Made by a program: the position numbers and the translations under genes
Source of the DNA: Methylohalomonas lacus
GTDB lineage: Bacteria > Pseudomonadota > Gammaproteobacteria > Methylohalomonadales > Methylohalomonadaceae
DNA: 64,000 nucleotides
Reading direction: 5' to 3'
Assembly: GCF_024808875.1 (NCBI RefSeq)
Contig: NZ_JANUCT010000008.1
Span: 1 to 64,000, forward strand
Shown here: in pieces, positions 55,743 through 64,000 of the stretch
How the letters are laid out: every line of letters begins with the position of its first letter
Position numbering within the stretch: position 1 is the stretch's first letter
The notes under the pieces: model-generated
What the model was told of the DNA's origin: nothing
The model's database searches: none
Seen by the model: only the letters and a program-made list of their open reading frames with translations

Positions 55743-55877
55743 ATGCCGCGTCGATACATCGCCTGCCTGAGCATACTCGGTCTGCTGGTCGCTCTGGCCG
55801 GCTGTGGCCAGAAGGGGCCGCTGTACATGCCGGAAGAGACACCGGACTCGCAGTCCGGCGATCAAGCCGAAGACTGA
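55743..55877 (+). CDS. lptM: LptM (YifL) small lipoprotein
   Basis: A 44-residue lipoprotein: LSILGLLVALAGC lipobox with Cys21 then GQKGPLYMPE, the LptM signature. LptM helps oxidative maturation of the LptD/LptE LPS translocon. Direct upstream of lysA, the conserved gammaproteobacterial order. The length is normal for the family. Confidence 0.92.
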   Translation: MPRRYIACLSILGLLVALAGCGQKGPLYMPEETPDSQSGDQAED

Positions 55878-55883
55878 AATCCC

Positions 55884-57134
55884 ATGTCCTGCCTGAGTTA
55901 CCGCGACGCGCAGCTGTGCGTCGAGGATGTCGCCGTCGCCGATCTTGCCGCGCGTTTCGGTACGCCCTGTTACGTCTATTCACGCGCCCGGATCGAGGCG
56001 AGCTGGCGCGCCATCGACGCCGCCTTTGGTGCACAGCCGCATCGCGTTTGCTATGCGGTCAAGGCCAACTCCAATCTTGCCGTGCTGAACGTCCTGGCAC
56101 GACTGGGTTCCGGTTTCGACATCGTCTCCGTCGGTGAGCTTGAACGCGTACTGGCGGCCGGTGGCGACGCCGCCAACGTGGTCTTCTCCGGCGTCGGCAA
56201 GCGCAGTGACGAGATGCGCCGCGCCCTTGAGGCCGGTATCCGCTGCTTCAACGTCGAATCGGTTGCCGAACTCGAACGCCTGAACCAGGTTGCCGGCGAG
56301 CTGGGCCGGAAAGCGCCGATCGCGCTGCGCGTGAATCCGGACGTCGATGCCGGTACGCATCCCTATATCGCCACGGGCATGAAGGAAAACAAGTTCGGCA
56401 TCGCCCACGAGCAGGCGCTGGATGTCTACGCCCAGGCGGCGACAATGGCGCACATCGAGATCGTCGGCATTGCTTGTCACATCGGCTCGCAGATCACCCG
56501 GACCGAACCGTTCCACGACGCGGCGGCGCGCGTTCTGGCGCTGGTCGCGGCGCTGCGCGAGCGCGGCATCGAACTGCACCATATCGACTGCGGCGGTGGT
56601 CTGGGCGTTTGCTACGAGGACGAGACGCCACCACCGGCGGCCGACTGGATCGCTGCCCTGCGTGCAGGCCTGGGCGACAGCGGTCACGAACTGATCGTCG
56701 AACCCGGCCGTTCGATCGCCGCCACTGCCGGCATCCTGGTCACCCGGGTCGAGTACCTGAAGCCGACCGCGGCGAAGCACTTTGCCGTGGTCGATGCGGC
56801 CATGAACGACCTCATGCGCCCGGCGCTGTACGGCGCCTGGCAGCGCATCCTGCCGGTGCAGGAAAACAGCACTGCGCCGGCGGCGCTGTACGACGTGGTC
56901 GGGCCGGTGTGCGAGAGCGGCGACTGGCTCGGCAAGGACCGCGAACTGGCGATCCGGGCCGGCGATCTGCTGGCGATCGGCGAGGCCGGCGCCTACGGTT
57001 TCGGTATGAGTTCGAACTACAACACGCGGCCGCGCCCGTGCGAGGTCATGGTCGACGGCGCACACTGCCAGCTGGTGCGCGAACGCGAAACGGTTACCGA
57101 ACTGTTCGCTGGCGAGCGGGTGCTGGGTGGTTGA
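55884..57134 (+). CDS. lysA: Diaminopimelate decarboxylase LysA
   Basis: A 416-residue PLP enzyme converting meso-diaminopimelate to L-lysine. PLP Lys is K60 in YAVKANSN, with HIGSQI, GGGLGVCYEDE, EPGRSI and GEAGAYGFGMSSNYNTRPRP. Starts 6 bp after lptM. In most gammaproteobacteria dapF follows, but here a repeat module and an IS481 remnant lie behind it, so dapF must be elsewhere or absent. Confidence 0.97.
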   Translation: MSCLSYRDAQLCVEDVAVADLAARFGTPCYVYSRARIEASWRAIDAAFGAQPHRVCYAVKANSNLAVLNVLARLGSGFDIVSVGELERVLAAGGDAANVVFSGVGKRSDEMRRALEAGIRCFNVESVAELERLNQVAGELGRKAPIALRVNPDVDAGTHPYIATGMKENKFGIAHEQALDVYAQAATMAHIEIVGIACHIGSQITRTEPFHDAAARVLALVAALRERGIELHHIDCGGGLGVCYEDETPPPAADWIAALRAGLGDSGHELIVEPGRSIAATAGILVTRVEYLKPTAAKHFAVVDAAMNDLMRPALYGAWQRILPVQENSTAPAALYDVVGPVCESGDWLGKDRELAIRAGDLLAIGEAGAYGFGMSSNYNTRPRPCEVMVDGAHCQLVRERETVTELFAGERVLGG

Positions 57135-57135
57135 T

Positions 57136-57176
57136 TGGTGACTGGCCATTAGTAATTGGTGATTGGCAAGGCCGAC
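57136..57176 (+). repeat. Dispersed repeat, TTGGTGATTGGCAAGGCC end module
   Basis: TTGATTGGTGACTGG followed by TTGGTGATTGGCAAGGCC lies right after lysA. The remaining module parts seem displaced by the transposase remnant; a second partial module set resumes after 57765. Confidence 0.65.
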
Positions 57177-57187
57177 TTTTGCGGAAG

Positions 57188-57712
57188 TGCATCAACCAGC
57201 AGCGCGGAGCGCACTTCGGTACGAACCGGAGACATACGGTCTGGTGGCTGAAGCTGGGCGTGTGGCCGGAACGGATTGAACCGGGCCATCCCGAACAGAA
57301 TGGCCGGCATGAACGTCTGCACCGGACCCTGAAGGCGGAGGCGACCCAGCCGGCGTCAAAGCACCGGCGCGGCCAGCAGCAACGGTTTGGCCGGTTCCGG
57401 AAGGTCTACAATGAGCAGCGGCCGCATGAAGCCCTGGCGGGCCGGACGCCGGGGCAGGTGTACCAGGCGTCATTGCGGCCCTATCCGGCGCGCCTGCCGG
57501 CGGTGGCTTATGACGACGACGTCGCGGTCCGGCAGGTGCGCAACAATGGCCTCATCAAGTGGCGCGGCGAACTGTACTTCGTCTCCCAGGCCCTGATTGG
57601 GGAGCCGGTGGGACTGACCCTCGTGGACGATGAGCGCTGGCAATTGCAGTTTGCCGGGATGCCGTTAGGCTTACTGGATACACGACTGGGCCGGGTCATC
57701 CGCCCAGCTTGA
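57188..57712 (+). pseudogene. IS481-family transposase remnant (C-terminal half)
   Basis: About 175 residues remain, with PGHPEQNGRHERLHRTLK, the C-terminal part of the integrase core including the last acidic residue of the catalytic triad, and KVYNEQRPHEAL typical of IS481-type transposases. The DDE's first two acidic residues and the N-terminal HTH are missing, and no proper start is available, so it cannot be active. The frame stays open into lysA but that part is not transposase. An end-like TGTAACCCATGTCCCCGG and TGTTACCGATGTCTCCG follow. Confidence 0.85.
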
Positions 57713-57765
57713 ATGTGTAACCCATGTCCCCGGTTTAATGTGTTACCGATGTCTCCGACCCGTAC
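57713..57765. mobile_element. Probable right-end terminus of the IS481-type element
   Basis: GTGTAACCCATGTCCCCGG followed by GTGTTACCGATGTCTCCG resembles the ends of IS481-family elements. The left end and most of the element are missing. Confidence 0.6.
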
Positions 57766-57768
57766 AGG

Positions 57769-57960
57769 GGGTGAATTAAACAGCCTCGATAATTCAATCA
57801 CCCCCACCCCCGTATCAGGTACGGGGCAGGCTCTGACCCTCCCCCCGTCTAGGGTGAGGGAATGAAATATAACTGGTGGTTGATTGGCTAATTTGTTTAA
57901 TGGTTATTGGTATTGGATTTTATCTTGACGTAGGAGCAGCGACGGTCACGCTTTTTTAAT
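57769..57960. repeat. Inverted copy of REP-like hairpin and heptamer tail
   Basis: GGGGGTGAATTAAACAGCCTCGAT and TAATTCAATCACCCCCACCC then TGACCCTCCCCCCGTCTAGG match the 4424-4522 element in inverse orientation, with about 30 bp inserted. Then come TTGATTGGCTAATT-like heptamers, TATCTTGACG, GTCACGCTTTTTTAATCACC up to the methyltransferase. Confidence 0.65.
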
Positions 57961-57968
57961 CACCAATC

Positions 57969-58631
57969 ATGCATCGCATCCCCGAACCGGAACTGATGAC
58001 CGACCCGGAACAGGCGCGGGCCTATGCCGCGGCCGACTTCAGTGAAGCGCACGACCACTTCATTGACCAGTTCCGCGCCCATTTCCCGGACTTTGCCGGC
58101 ACCGGCGTGGTGCTCGATCTGGGCTGCGGTCCGGCCGATATCAGTATCCGCTTTGCCCGTGCCTACCCGGACTGTCACGTGCTTGGCATCGATGGCGCCC
58201 GTGCCATGCTTGACGAAGGTGCACGGGCGGTTACAGCGGCCTGCCTGCAGGCGCGCATACAACTGCAGCAGGGTTACCTGCCGGGCCTGGCTTTGCCGGC
58301 GGGCGATTACAGTGCCGTCATCAGCAACAGCCCGCTGCACCACATGTGCCAGCCAATGTTTTTCTGGCAGACTGTCCTGAAAGTCTTGCCGGTCGGTCAG
58401 CCGCTGTGCGTGATGGACCTGGTACGGCCCGAGGATACGGCGGCCGTTGATCGACTGGTCGCACACCACGCTGCTGACGCCCCGGCGGTTCTGCGGCACG
58501 ATTTCCGCCATTCCCTGCTGGCGGCCTACCGGCCGGAGGAAATCGACCGGCAACTGCACACGGCCGGTCTGGCGCATTTGAGTGCAGAACGCATCAGCGA
58601 CCGCCACTGGCTGGTGGCCGGTGCGCGCTAG
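57969..58631 (+). CDS. Class I SAM-dependent methyltransferase
   Basis: A 220-residue protein with the SAM motif VVLDLGCGPADISIRFA, acidic loop LGIDGARAML and a motif SPLHHM that often accompanies small-molecule methyltransferases. No signal peptide. Substrate unknown. The gene starts just behind a repeat tail and has no close partner. Confidence 0.85.
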   Translation: MHRIPEPELMTDPEQARAYAAADFSEAHDHFIDQFRAHFPDFAGTGVVLDLGCGPADISIRFARAYPDCHVLGIDGARAMLDEGARAVTAACLQARIQLQQGYLPGLALPAGDYSAVISNSPLHHMCQPMFFWQTVLKVLPVGQPLCVMDLVRPEDTAAVDRLVAHHAADAPAVLRHDFRHSLLAAYRPEEIDRQLHTAGLAHLSAERISDRHWLVAGAR

Positions 58632-58633
58632 AA

Positions 58634-58680
58634 TGCACAATATTGGTGCGTTAATGGCGCATTTTGCACCAAAATAGACT
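58634..58680 (+). promoter_or_regulatory. NtrC-binding sites upstream of glnA
   Basis: TGCACAATATTGGTGCG at 58634-58650 matches the TGCAC-N7-GTGCA NtrC consensus with one mismatch. A second, weaker site reads TGGCGCATTTTGCACCA (58655-58671). They lie about 70-110 bp upstream of the sigma-54 promoter, the usual enhancer position. Confidence 0.8.
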
Positions 58681-58743
58681 TAATCAGCGAGCCGCCCTGA
58701 TTGTAAGTACTTAAAATCAGGGGCATTCGCCCCGAACGATTCA

Positions 58744-58759
58744 TGGCATGCTATATGCA
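58744..58759 (+). promoter_or_regulatory. Sigma-54 promoter of glnA
   Basis: TGGCATGCTATATGCA has the -24 GG and -12 GC with the exact 10-bp spacing. With NtrC sites upstream it fits nitrogen-regulated expression of glnA. Confidence 0.8.
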
Positions 58760-58874
58760 CTAATACTGTCCCGAATTGCTATTGAAATTGTCTTATCAGC
58801 CACTTGGTTCATAGATGAGGCGTGAAGGACGCAAATATATAAAGCGGTGAATACCGACTGAGGAGATGCAACAA

Positions 58875-60284
58875 ATGTCTAAAGACAAGGTCCTGGAACT
58901 GATTAAAAAGAGCGACGCCAAGTTCGTCGACATGCGTTTTGCCGACACCAAGGGCAAGGAACAGCATGTGACTATCCCGGCCAGCACCGTCGACGAGGAT
59001 TTCTTCGAAAACGGCAAGATGTTCGACGGTTCGTCAATCGCCGGCTGGAAGGGCATTAACGAATCCGACATGGTGTTGATGCCGGATACGGAAACCGCTT
59101 TTGTCGATCCGTTCTTCGATGACGCCACCATCAACATCCGCTGCGACGTGCTCGAGCCCTCGACCATGCAGGGCTATGAGCGCGATCCGCGTTCGCTGGC
59201 CAAGCGTGCCGAGGCCTATCTGCAGTCCACCGGTATCGCCGACACCGCTTTTTTCGGCCCGGAGCCGGAATTCTTCGTATTCGACGACGTCCGCTGGGGC
59301 TCGAGTATTCAGAGTTCGTTCTACGAGATCGATTCCGACGAGGGCAACTGGAATTCCGAGCGCGTGTTCGAGGAAGGCAATATTGGTCACCGGCCCGGCA
59401 TCAAGGGCGGCTACTTCCCGGTGCCGCCGGTCGATTCGCTGCACAATATCCGTGCTGCCATGTGTCAGACGCTGGAACAGATCGGTATGCCGGTCGAGGT
59501 ACACCATCACGAAGTGGCGACTGCCGGTCAGGGCGAGATTGGCACCAAGTTCAATACCCTGGTGAAAAAGGCCGATGACCTGCTGGCGCTGAAGTATGTC
59601 GTGCAGAACGTGGCGCACGGTTTCGGCAAGACCGCGACCTTCATGCCCAAGCCACTGGTCGGTGACAACGGTTCCGGCATGCACGTGCACCAGTCGCTGG
59701 CGCGCGATGGCAAGAACCTGTTCGCCGGCGAGAAGTACGGTGGCCTGTCGGAAACGGCATTGCACTACATCGGCGGTATCTTCAAGCATGCTCGCGCGAT
59801 CAACGCCTTTACCAACGCCAGCACCAACAGCTACAAGCGTCTGGTGCCGGGCTTTGAGGCACCGGTCATGCTGGCCTACTCGGCACGTAACCGTTCGGCG
59901 TCCTGCCGTATTCCGTGGGTCTCTAGCCCGAAGGCACGCCGTATCGAGATGCGTTTCCCGGACTCCAGCGGCAACCCGTATCTGTGCTTTGCCGCACTGA
60001 TGATGGCCGGTCTCGACGGCATCCAGAACAAGATCGATCCGGGTAACCCGATGGAAAAGGATCTCTATGATCTGCCGCCGGAAGAAGAGCTCAGCATCCC
60101 GACCGTGGCCACCTCGCTGGAAATGGCGCTGGAAGCCCTGGACAAGGACCGTGAGTTCCTCACTGCCGGTGGTGTGTTCACCGACGACATGATCGACGGT
60201 TACCTGGAATTGAAGAAGGAAGAAGTCACGCGCCTGCGCATGACCACGCATCCGGTCGAGTTCGACATGTACTACAGCCTGTAA
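58875..60284 (+). CDS. glnA: Glutamine synthetase type I
   Basis: A 469-residue dodecameric enzyme making glutamine from glutamate, ammonia and ATP. Seen are [53 protein letters not shown], and the adenylylation Tyr in [10 protein letters not shown], the site used for GlnE control. The start MSKDKVLEL gives the exact E. coli length; an upstream ATG at 58866 would add three residues, and AGGAG supports 58875. NtrC/sigma-54 promoter upstream. Confidence 0.98.
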   Translation: MSKDKVLELIKKSDAKFVDMRFADTKGKEQHVTIPASTVDEDFFENGKMFDGSSIAGWKGINESDMVLMPDTETAFVDPFFDDATINIRCDVLEPSTMQGYERDPRSLAKRAEAYLQSTGIADTAFFGPEPEFFVFDDVRWGSSIQSSFYEIDSDEGNWNSERVFEEGNIGHRPGIKGGYFPVPPVDSLHNIRAAMCQTLEQIGMPVEVHHHEVATAGQGEIGTKFNTLVKKADDLLALKYVVQNVAHGFGKTATFMPKPLVGDNGSGMHVHQSLARDGKNLFAGEKYGGLSETALHYIGGIFKHARAINAFTNASTNSYKRLVPGFEAPVMLAYSARNRSASCRIPWVSSPKARRIEMRFPDSSGNPYLCFAALMMAGLDGIQNKIDPGNPMEKDLYDLPPEEELSIPTVATSLEMALEALDKDREFLTAGGVFTDDMIDGYLELKKEEVTRLRMTTHPVEFDMYYSL

Positions 60285-60310
60285 CCGGCCGCAGCAGTCC
60301 CTGGAGTCCG

Positions 60311-60338
60311 AAAACCCCGCCGCTGGCGGGGTTTTTTT
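60311..60338 (+). terminator. Rho-independent terminator after glnA
   Basis: AAAACCCCGCC with GGCGGGGTTTT forms a strong stem around GCT and is followed by seven T. Confidence 0.9.
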
Positions 60339-60445
60339 ATGGCTGCTGTTCGTGGCAGCGCCGACACCGCCGCGAAGCAAGGGGTCGGCTCTCGCGCTGC
60401 AATCATTTTCCCGGTCCGGCCCGGGGGGCTCCTACGAGGGTATTT

Positions 60446-60618
60446 GGTCAATGGTGATTCGTGATTGGCAATGCCTGCCATTGTGGCTGCGAATTCTGAA
60501 TCCCGTAACTCTCCAGAGGATGTTTGATTGTTCCTTGACATCAAAACAGGGTCGATCACGCTATTTTGGTCACCAGTCACCAGTCACCAGTCACCAGTCA
60601 CCAGTCACCAGTCACCAG
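60446..60618. repeat. Composite dispersed repeat between glnA and DUF4124 gene
   Basis: TTGGTCAATGGTGATTCGTG and GATTGGCAATGCC, then TTCCTTGACATCAAAACAGG with GTCGATCACGCTATTTTGG, then about seven CACCAGT heptamers (60569-60618). This copy has the longest CACCAGT heptamer array in the window. Confidence 0.8.
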
Positions 60619-60719
60619 CCTGTGGCACCTTTCACGATCAGCGACGGGTCCGGCAGAACTATACGCGTGACAATTCATCCAAACTTGTGTACCCGTAATG
60701 TCTGGGATAAGCTCAAACA

Positions 60720-61394
60720 ATGCATAAGTTACTGTTTCCTTCGGGATTGCTGCTCGCGCTGGTGCTACTGCCGGTAGCTGCGGGGGCAGCGATCTACAAG
60801 AGCGTCGACGAGAACGGCAATACCGTCTTTTCCGATCAGCCGTCGCCTGGCGCCGAGCAGATCGAGAAAAAGCAGGTGCCGACCGTGCCCGCGGCGGTAC
60901 CGGATGTGGACTTTGATGATTCCGCTGAGGGCGAACAGCAGGAACAGGCCGGTGACGCTTACAGCCTGCGCATCGCCAGCCCGGAACATGACAGCGCGGT
61001 GCGTGAAAACGCCGGCAACATCACGGTTAATATTGCGCTTGAGCCGAACCTGCGACAGGGACACGAGGTCGTGCTGTACTTGGATGGCGAGGAAGCCGCG
61101 CGCGGCAGCATGTCGAGTTTCAGTCTGGCCAACATCGACCGAGGCACGCACAATCTGACTGCAGCCGTGTTCGACGCCAGCGGCAACGAGCTGGCCCGCT
61201 CCGACAGCACTGAGTTCACCATGCAGCGCCGTTCCAGGCTGCAGAATTCGCCCGAGAACCCGGCGCCTAACACCTCGGCACCGGAGGGGACACCGACCAA
61301 TCCGCCCGACGGCAGCAGTTCCGGGCAGAATCCGATCACGCCCAATAACCCCGGCCCGACTCCCACCAACCCGCCGCGTCCGCCGGCACGCTGA
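60720..61394 (+). CDS. DUF4124 domain exported protein
   Basis: A 224-residue exported protein with signal peptide LLLALVLLPVAAGA, then the DUF4124 start AAIYKSVDENGNTVFSDQPSPGA, a beta-sandwich (IASPEHDSAV, VNIALEPNLRQGHEVVLYLDGEE) and a low-complexity Pro/Asn tail. Such proteins sit between glnA and ntrB in many gammaproteobacteria. Function unknown; it may be cell-wall associated. Confidence 0.85.
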   Translation: MHKLLFPSGLLLALVLLPVAAGAAIYKSVDENGNTVFSDQPSPGAEQIEKKQVPTVPAAVPDVDFDDSAEGEQQEQAGDAYSLRIASPEHDSAVRENAGNITVNIALEPNLRQGHEVVLYLDGEEAARGSMSSFSLANIDRGTHNLTAAVFDASGNELARSDSTEFTMQRRSRLQNSPENPAPNTSAPEGTPTNPPDGSSSGQNPITPNNPGPTPTNPPRPPAR

Positions 61395-61444
61395 ATGCCC
61401 GGCGCCAGCGGCGCCCAACCATCCTTTGCACCAATCCGGCAAGT

Positions 61445-61460
61445 TGGTCTGCATCTTGCT
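61445..61460 (+). promoter_or_regulatory. Possible sigma-54 promoter upstream of ntrB
   Basis: TGGTCTGCATCTTGCT has GG and GC separated by ten bases and the canonical TTGCT. TTTGCACCAATCC (61426 region) just upstream is an NtrC half-site. Suggests autoregulation of ntrBC. Weaker than the glnA promoter. Confidence 0.5.
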
Positions 61461-61599
61461 GGTTATTTGGTATGACTTTCGATGCCCTTAATGGCACATT
61501 TATAAGTGCCTGATAATAATGTTTAATTATTACAGACCGCGAGACACCATCGAGACCGCTTGGCACGAACGCACTAAAATAGTGCAAAATGATTCAACA

Positions 61600-62661
61600 A
61601 TGACCAGCCCCTTGCCCTTGGTACGGACGATCTTCGACAACCTCACCACCGCGGTGCTGGTGTTCGATGCGCAGTTGCGTGTGCAAACGATCAATACCGC
61701 GGCCGAGAACCTGCTATCAACCAGCGTACGCAAGACGCAGGGCCAGACGCCGGCCGAGGTTCTGCCGCTGGCGCCCCAGTTTGCCGAGGCGGTGGCGCGT
61801 GCCCTGGATTCCGACCACGCGTTCACCGAGTGGGGCATGGAATTGCAGCTCGTCGACGGCAAGAATCTTGTTGTCGACTGCATGATCACACCGCTCGTCG
61901 ACAGCAATGAAACCCGCTCGTCGCGGGTGATCGTGGAACTGGTTAGCACGCACATGCATTCACGTATTGTGCGGGAGGAAAACCTGCAGTCGCTGCATGA
62001 CACAGCGCGCGAGTCGATGCGTGCGGTGGCGCATGAAGTGAAAAATCCCCTGGGCGGACTGCGCGGCGCCGCGCAGTTGCTGGAACGCGAACTCGACGAT
62101 GACGGGCTGAAGGAATATACCCGCATCATCATCAGCGAGGCGGATCGTCTGCGTAATCTGGTCGATCGCATGCTCGGCCCGAACAGCAAGCCGTATTTCG
62201 AGCAGCTCAATATTCATGAAGTGCTGGAATACATTTGCAGCCTGATGGAAGCCGAGACCGACGGTGCCTTCACCGTAGAGCGCGTTTACGACCCGTCGCT
62301 GCCGGAAGTCAGTGCCGACCGGGAAAAGCTTATCCAGGCGATTCTGAACATTGTTCGCAACGCCTGGCAGGCCGCCGGGCCGCAGGGCCAGGTCACGTTG
62401 CTGACCCGGCCGCAGCGGCTGTTCACCATTGGTCAGAAAGTGCACAAGCTGGTCTTCCGCATCGAGGTAATCGATGACGGTCCCGGTATTCCACCGGAGA
62501 TCGGTGCCGGAGCGTTTTATCCCCTCATCACCGGCCGTGCTGACGGTACCGGCCTGGGACTGTCGATCGCACAGTCCCTGATTCATGAACATGGAGGCCT
62601 GATTGAATATGAGCGTCGTGACGGGAAGACCGTATTCGGCATCTCAATCCCATTGGAGTGA
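61600..62661 (+). CDS. ntrB: Nitrogen regulation sensor kinase NtrB (GlnL)
   Basis: A histidine kinase of 353 residues from this Met, with an N-terminal PAS-like domain (NLTTAVLVFDAQLRVQTINTAAE), H-box AHEVKNPLGGLRG with the phosphorylated His, N-box and G-boxes VIDDGPGIPPE and GTGLGLSIAQSL. It phosphorylates NtrC when PII (GlnB) does not bind. The frame extends to 61519 but the PAS start fits here. Followed by ntrC, with a gap of seven bases. Confidence 0.92.
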   Translation: MTSPLPLVRTIFDNLTTAVLVFDAQLRVQTINTAAENLLSTSVRKTQGQTPAEVLPLAPQFAEAVARALDSDHAFTEWGMELQLVDGKNLVVDCMITPLVDSNETRSSRVIVELVSTHMHSRIVREENLQSLHDTARESMRAVAHEVKNPLGGLRGAAQLLERELDDDGLKEYTRIIISEADRLRNLVDRMLGPNSKPYFEQLNIHEVLEYICSLMEAETDGAFTVERVYDPSLPEVSADREKLIQAILNIVRNAWQAAGPQGQVTLLTRPQRLFTIGQKVHKLVFRIEVIDDGPGIPPEIGAGAFYPLITGRADGTGLGLSIAQSLIHEHGGLIEYERRDGKTVFGISIPLE

Positions 62662-62668
62662 GCGGTTT

Positions 62669-64000
62669 ATGAGCGAAAGCAAGACAATATGGATCGTTGA
62701 CGATGATCGCTCGATTCGCTGGGTGCTGGAAAAGGCGTTGGCGAAGGAGTCATTGGAAACCCGCAGTTTCGATAACCCGCGCGAGGTCCTGTCTGCACTG
62801 GAACGCGAACGTCCCGATCTGATCATTTCCGATATCCGCATGCCGGAGGGCGATGGCGTGAAAATGATGGAGACGGTCAAGGAGCGGGCACCGGAAGTGC
62901 CGGTCATCATCATGACCGCGTATTCGGATCTGGACCGTGCCGTGTCGGCATTTCGTGGCGGCGCCTTCGAGTACCTGTCAAAACCATTCGACGTCGACGA
63001 GGTGCTGAGCCTGGTCAACCGGGCGGTGCGCCAGCAGGAGATACCGGCCACCAGCGCGGATATGGACAGCAGCGCGATCGATCCGGAAATCATCGGGTCG
63101 GCACCGGCGATGCAGGAGGTCTTTCGCGCCATCGGCCGATTGTCGCGTTCCAATCTCACGGTGCTGATCACCGGCGAGTCCGGTACCGGCAAGGAGCTGG
63201 TCGCGCGAGCGTTGCATCGGCACAGCCCGCGCGCCGACAGTCGTTTCATTGCCCTGAACACGGCCGCCATCCCGCGCGAGCTGCTGGAATCGGAACTGTT
63301 CGGCCATGAAAAAGGGGCGTTTACCGGCGCGACGGCGCAACGCATCGGTCGCTTCGAGCAGGCCCACGGCGGTACGCTGTTTCTCGACGAGATCGGTGAC
63401 ATGCCGGCGGAACTGCAGACGCGCCTGCTGCGCGTGCTCGCCGACGGCGAGTTTTACCGTGTCGGCGGCCATACCCCGATCCGGGTCGACGTGCGCGTCA
63501 TCGCCGCAACCCACCAGAACCTTGAACAGCGCGTCAAGGAAGGCAGTTTCCGCGAGGACCTGTTGCACCGACTCAACGTGATTCGCGTGCATGTGCCGTC
63601 ACTGCGCGAACGTCGCCCGGATGTCACTGTTCTGGCTGAGCATTTTCTGAAAAGCGCCGCCCGCGAACTCGATGTCGAACCGAAACAGTTGTTACCGGAG
63701 ACGGCCGATTTTCTGAATAAACTGGACTGGCCCGGCAATGTGCGCCAGCTCGAGAACTTCTGTCGCTGGGTGACGGTCATGGCCTCGGGCCAGCAGATCC
63801 ATATTGATGACCTGCCGCCGGAACTGCGGGAAAATACCGCCGTCTCCAGCAGCAGTGCGGACTGGGAAAGCATGTTGCGAGCCTGGGCCGAGTCGACCCT
63901 GCAAAACGGCAACGATCACCTGCTCGACGATGCCGTGCCGCGGTTTGAACGCATCATGATCGAGACCGCCCTGAAAATGACCGGCGGCCGGCGCCAGGAT
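62669..64000 (+). CDS. ntrC: Nitrogen regulator NtrC, partial at window end
   Basis: 444 codons are visible before the right edge. Order: receiver domain with IVDDDRSIRWVLEKAL and phosphoacceptor Asp in LIISDIRMPEGDG, then an AAA+ sigma-54 activator domain with Walker A GESGTGKELVARALH, GAFTGA (needed for sigma-54 contact), Walker B GGTLFLDEIGDM, and sensor 2 WPGNVRQLENF, then the start of the C-terminal Fis-type HTH (RFERIMIETALKMTGGRRQD). Activates glnA and probably itself. Confidence 0.96.
   Translation, partial: MSESKTIWIVDDDRSIRWVLEKALAKESLETRSFDNPREVLSALERERPDLIISDIRMPEGDGVKMMETVKERAPEVPVIIMTAYSDLDRAVSAFRGGAFEYLSKPFDVDEVLSLVNRAVRQQEIPATSADMDSSAIDPEIIGSAPAMQEVFRAIGRLSRSNLTVLITGESGTGKELVARALHRHSPRADSRFIALNTAAIPRELLESELFGHEKGAFTGATAQRIGRFEQAHGGTLFLDEIGDMPAELQTRLLRVLADGEFYRVGGHTPIRVDVRVIAATHQNLEQRVKEGSFREDLLHRLNVIRVHVPSLRERRPDVTVLAEHFLKSAARELDVEPKQLLPETADFLNKLDWPGNVRQLENFCRWVTVMASGQQIHIDDLPPELRENTAVSSSSADWESMLRAWAESTLQNGNDHLLDDAVPRFERIMIETALKMTGGRRQD

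Noticed and set aside
56474-57187. N-terminal extension of the transposase remnant
   Set aside because: The frame continues upstream only as a shadow of lysA; no transposase residues are seen before about 57188.
59034-60380. 448-codon frame antisense to glnA
   Set aside because: glnA is unequivocal in the other strand; the antisense product shows no recognisable domain.
61492-61509. GGCAC-N8-GTGCC dyad as a perfect NtrC site
   Set aside because: Spacing is 8, not the 7 bp of the consensus, so I mention it only as a possible operator.

Overview
The window reads as chromosome of a gammaproteobacterium with fairly high GC. The evidence is gene order: uppP-cca-slt, rho/trxA/rhlB, lptM-lysA, glnA-(DUF4124)-ntrB-ntrC, groES-groEL with a CIRCE operator, and ybbA-ybbP/tesA. 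A homo-oligomeric ATP sulfurylase (sat) of the type used in dissimilatory sulfur metabolism makes a sulfur-oxidising lineage plausible, but this is inference from one gene. No rRNA, tRNA, CRISPR array or prophage was seen. Layout: 1-11400 holds housekeeping and envelope genes: a pteridine reductase-like SDR, a MidA-type methyltransferase, uppP, cca, an epimerase-like protein, the lytic transglycosylase slt, a TauE-type exporter, a bacterial cereblon-like CULT protein, a small lipoprotein, a HAD phosphatase, a DUF1499 protein and a YjbQ protein. 11455-18118 is the most unusual block. A STAND-type ATPase with a C-terminal helix-turn-helix is followed by a predicted structured RNA leader (three-way junction) and four tightly coupled genes for exported proteins. 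One of these carries six near-identical 60-bp tandem repeats, and the last is a large outer-membrane beta-barrel candidate. I recognise no described system with this composition, so it is my main candidate for something new. 18174-26597 holds cell-surface and metabolism genes: an alkaline-phosphatase-superfamily protein, three glycosyltransferases, hemH, a cupin and typA. 26638-45273 is a mix of enzymes and transporters: PhzF, GST, nitronate monooxygenase, transglutaminase, MgtC/DUF4010, lipase, ACR3-like carrier, YbbA/YbbP ABC system, TesA, Nudix, ATP:ADP antiporter-like carrier, Tat-exported aldo/keto reductase and a DUF3311 plus sodium:solute symporter pair. 45456-55592 holds sat, groESL, a Gdt1/UPF0016 Mn exporter under a yybP-ykoY manganese riboswitch, an uncharacterised gene pair, rho, trxA, rhlB and an esterase. 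55743-64000 holds lptM-lysA, an IS481-type transposase remnant where dapF would usually follow, a methyltransferase, and the nitrogen regulon glnA-ntrB-ntrC with recognisable sigma-54 and NtrC sites. A striking background feature is a family of modular dispersed intergenic repeats, with heptamer arrays (TTGGTGA/CACCAGT-like) at the ends and shared internal modules, found in at least eight intergenic gaps.
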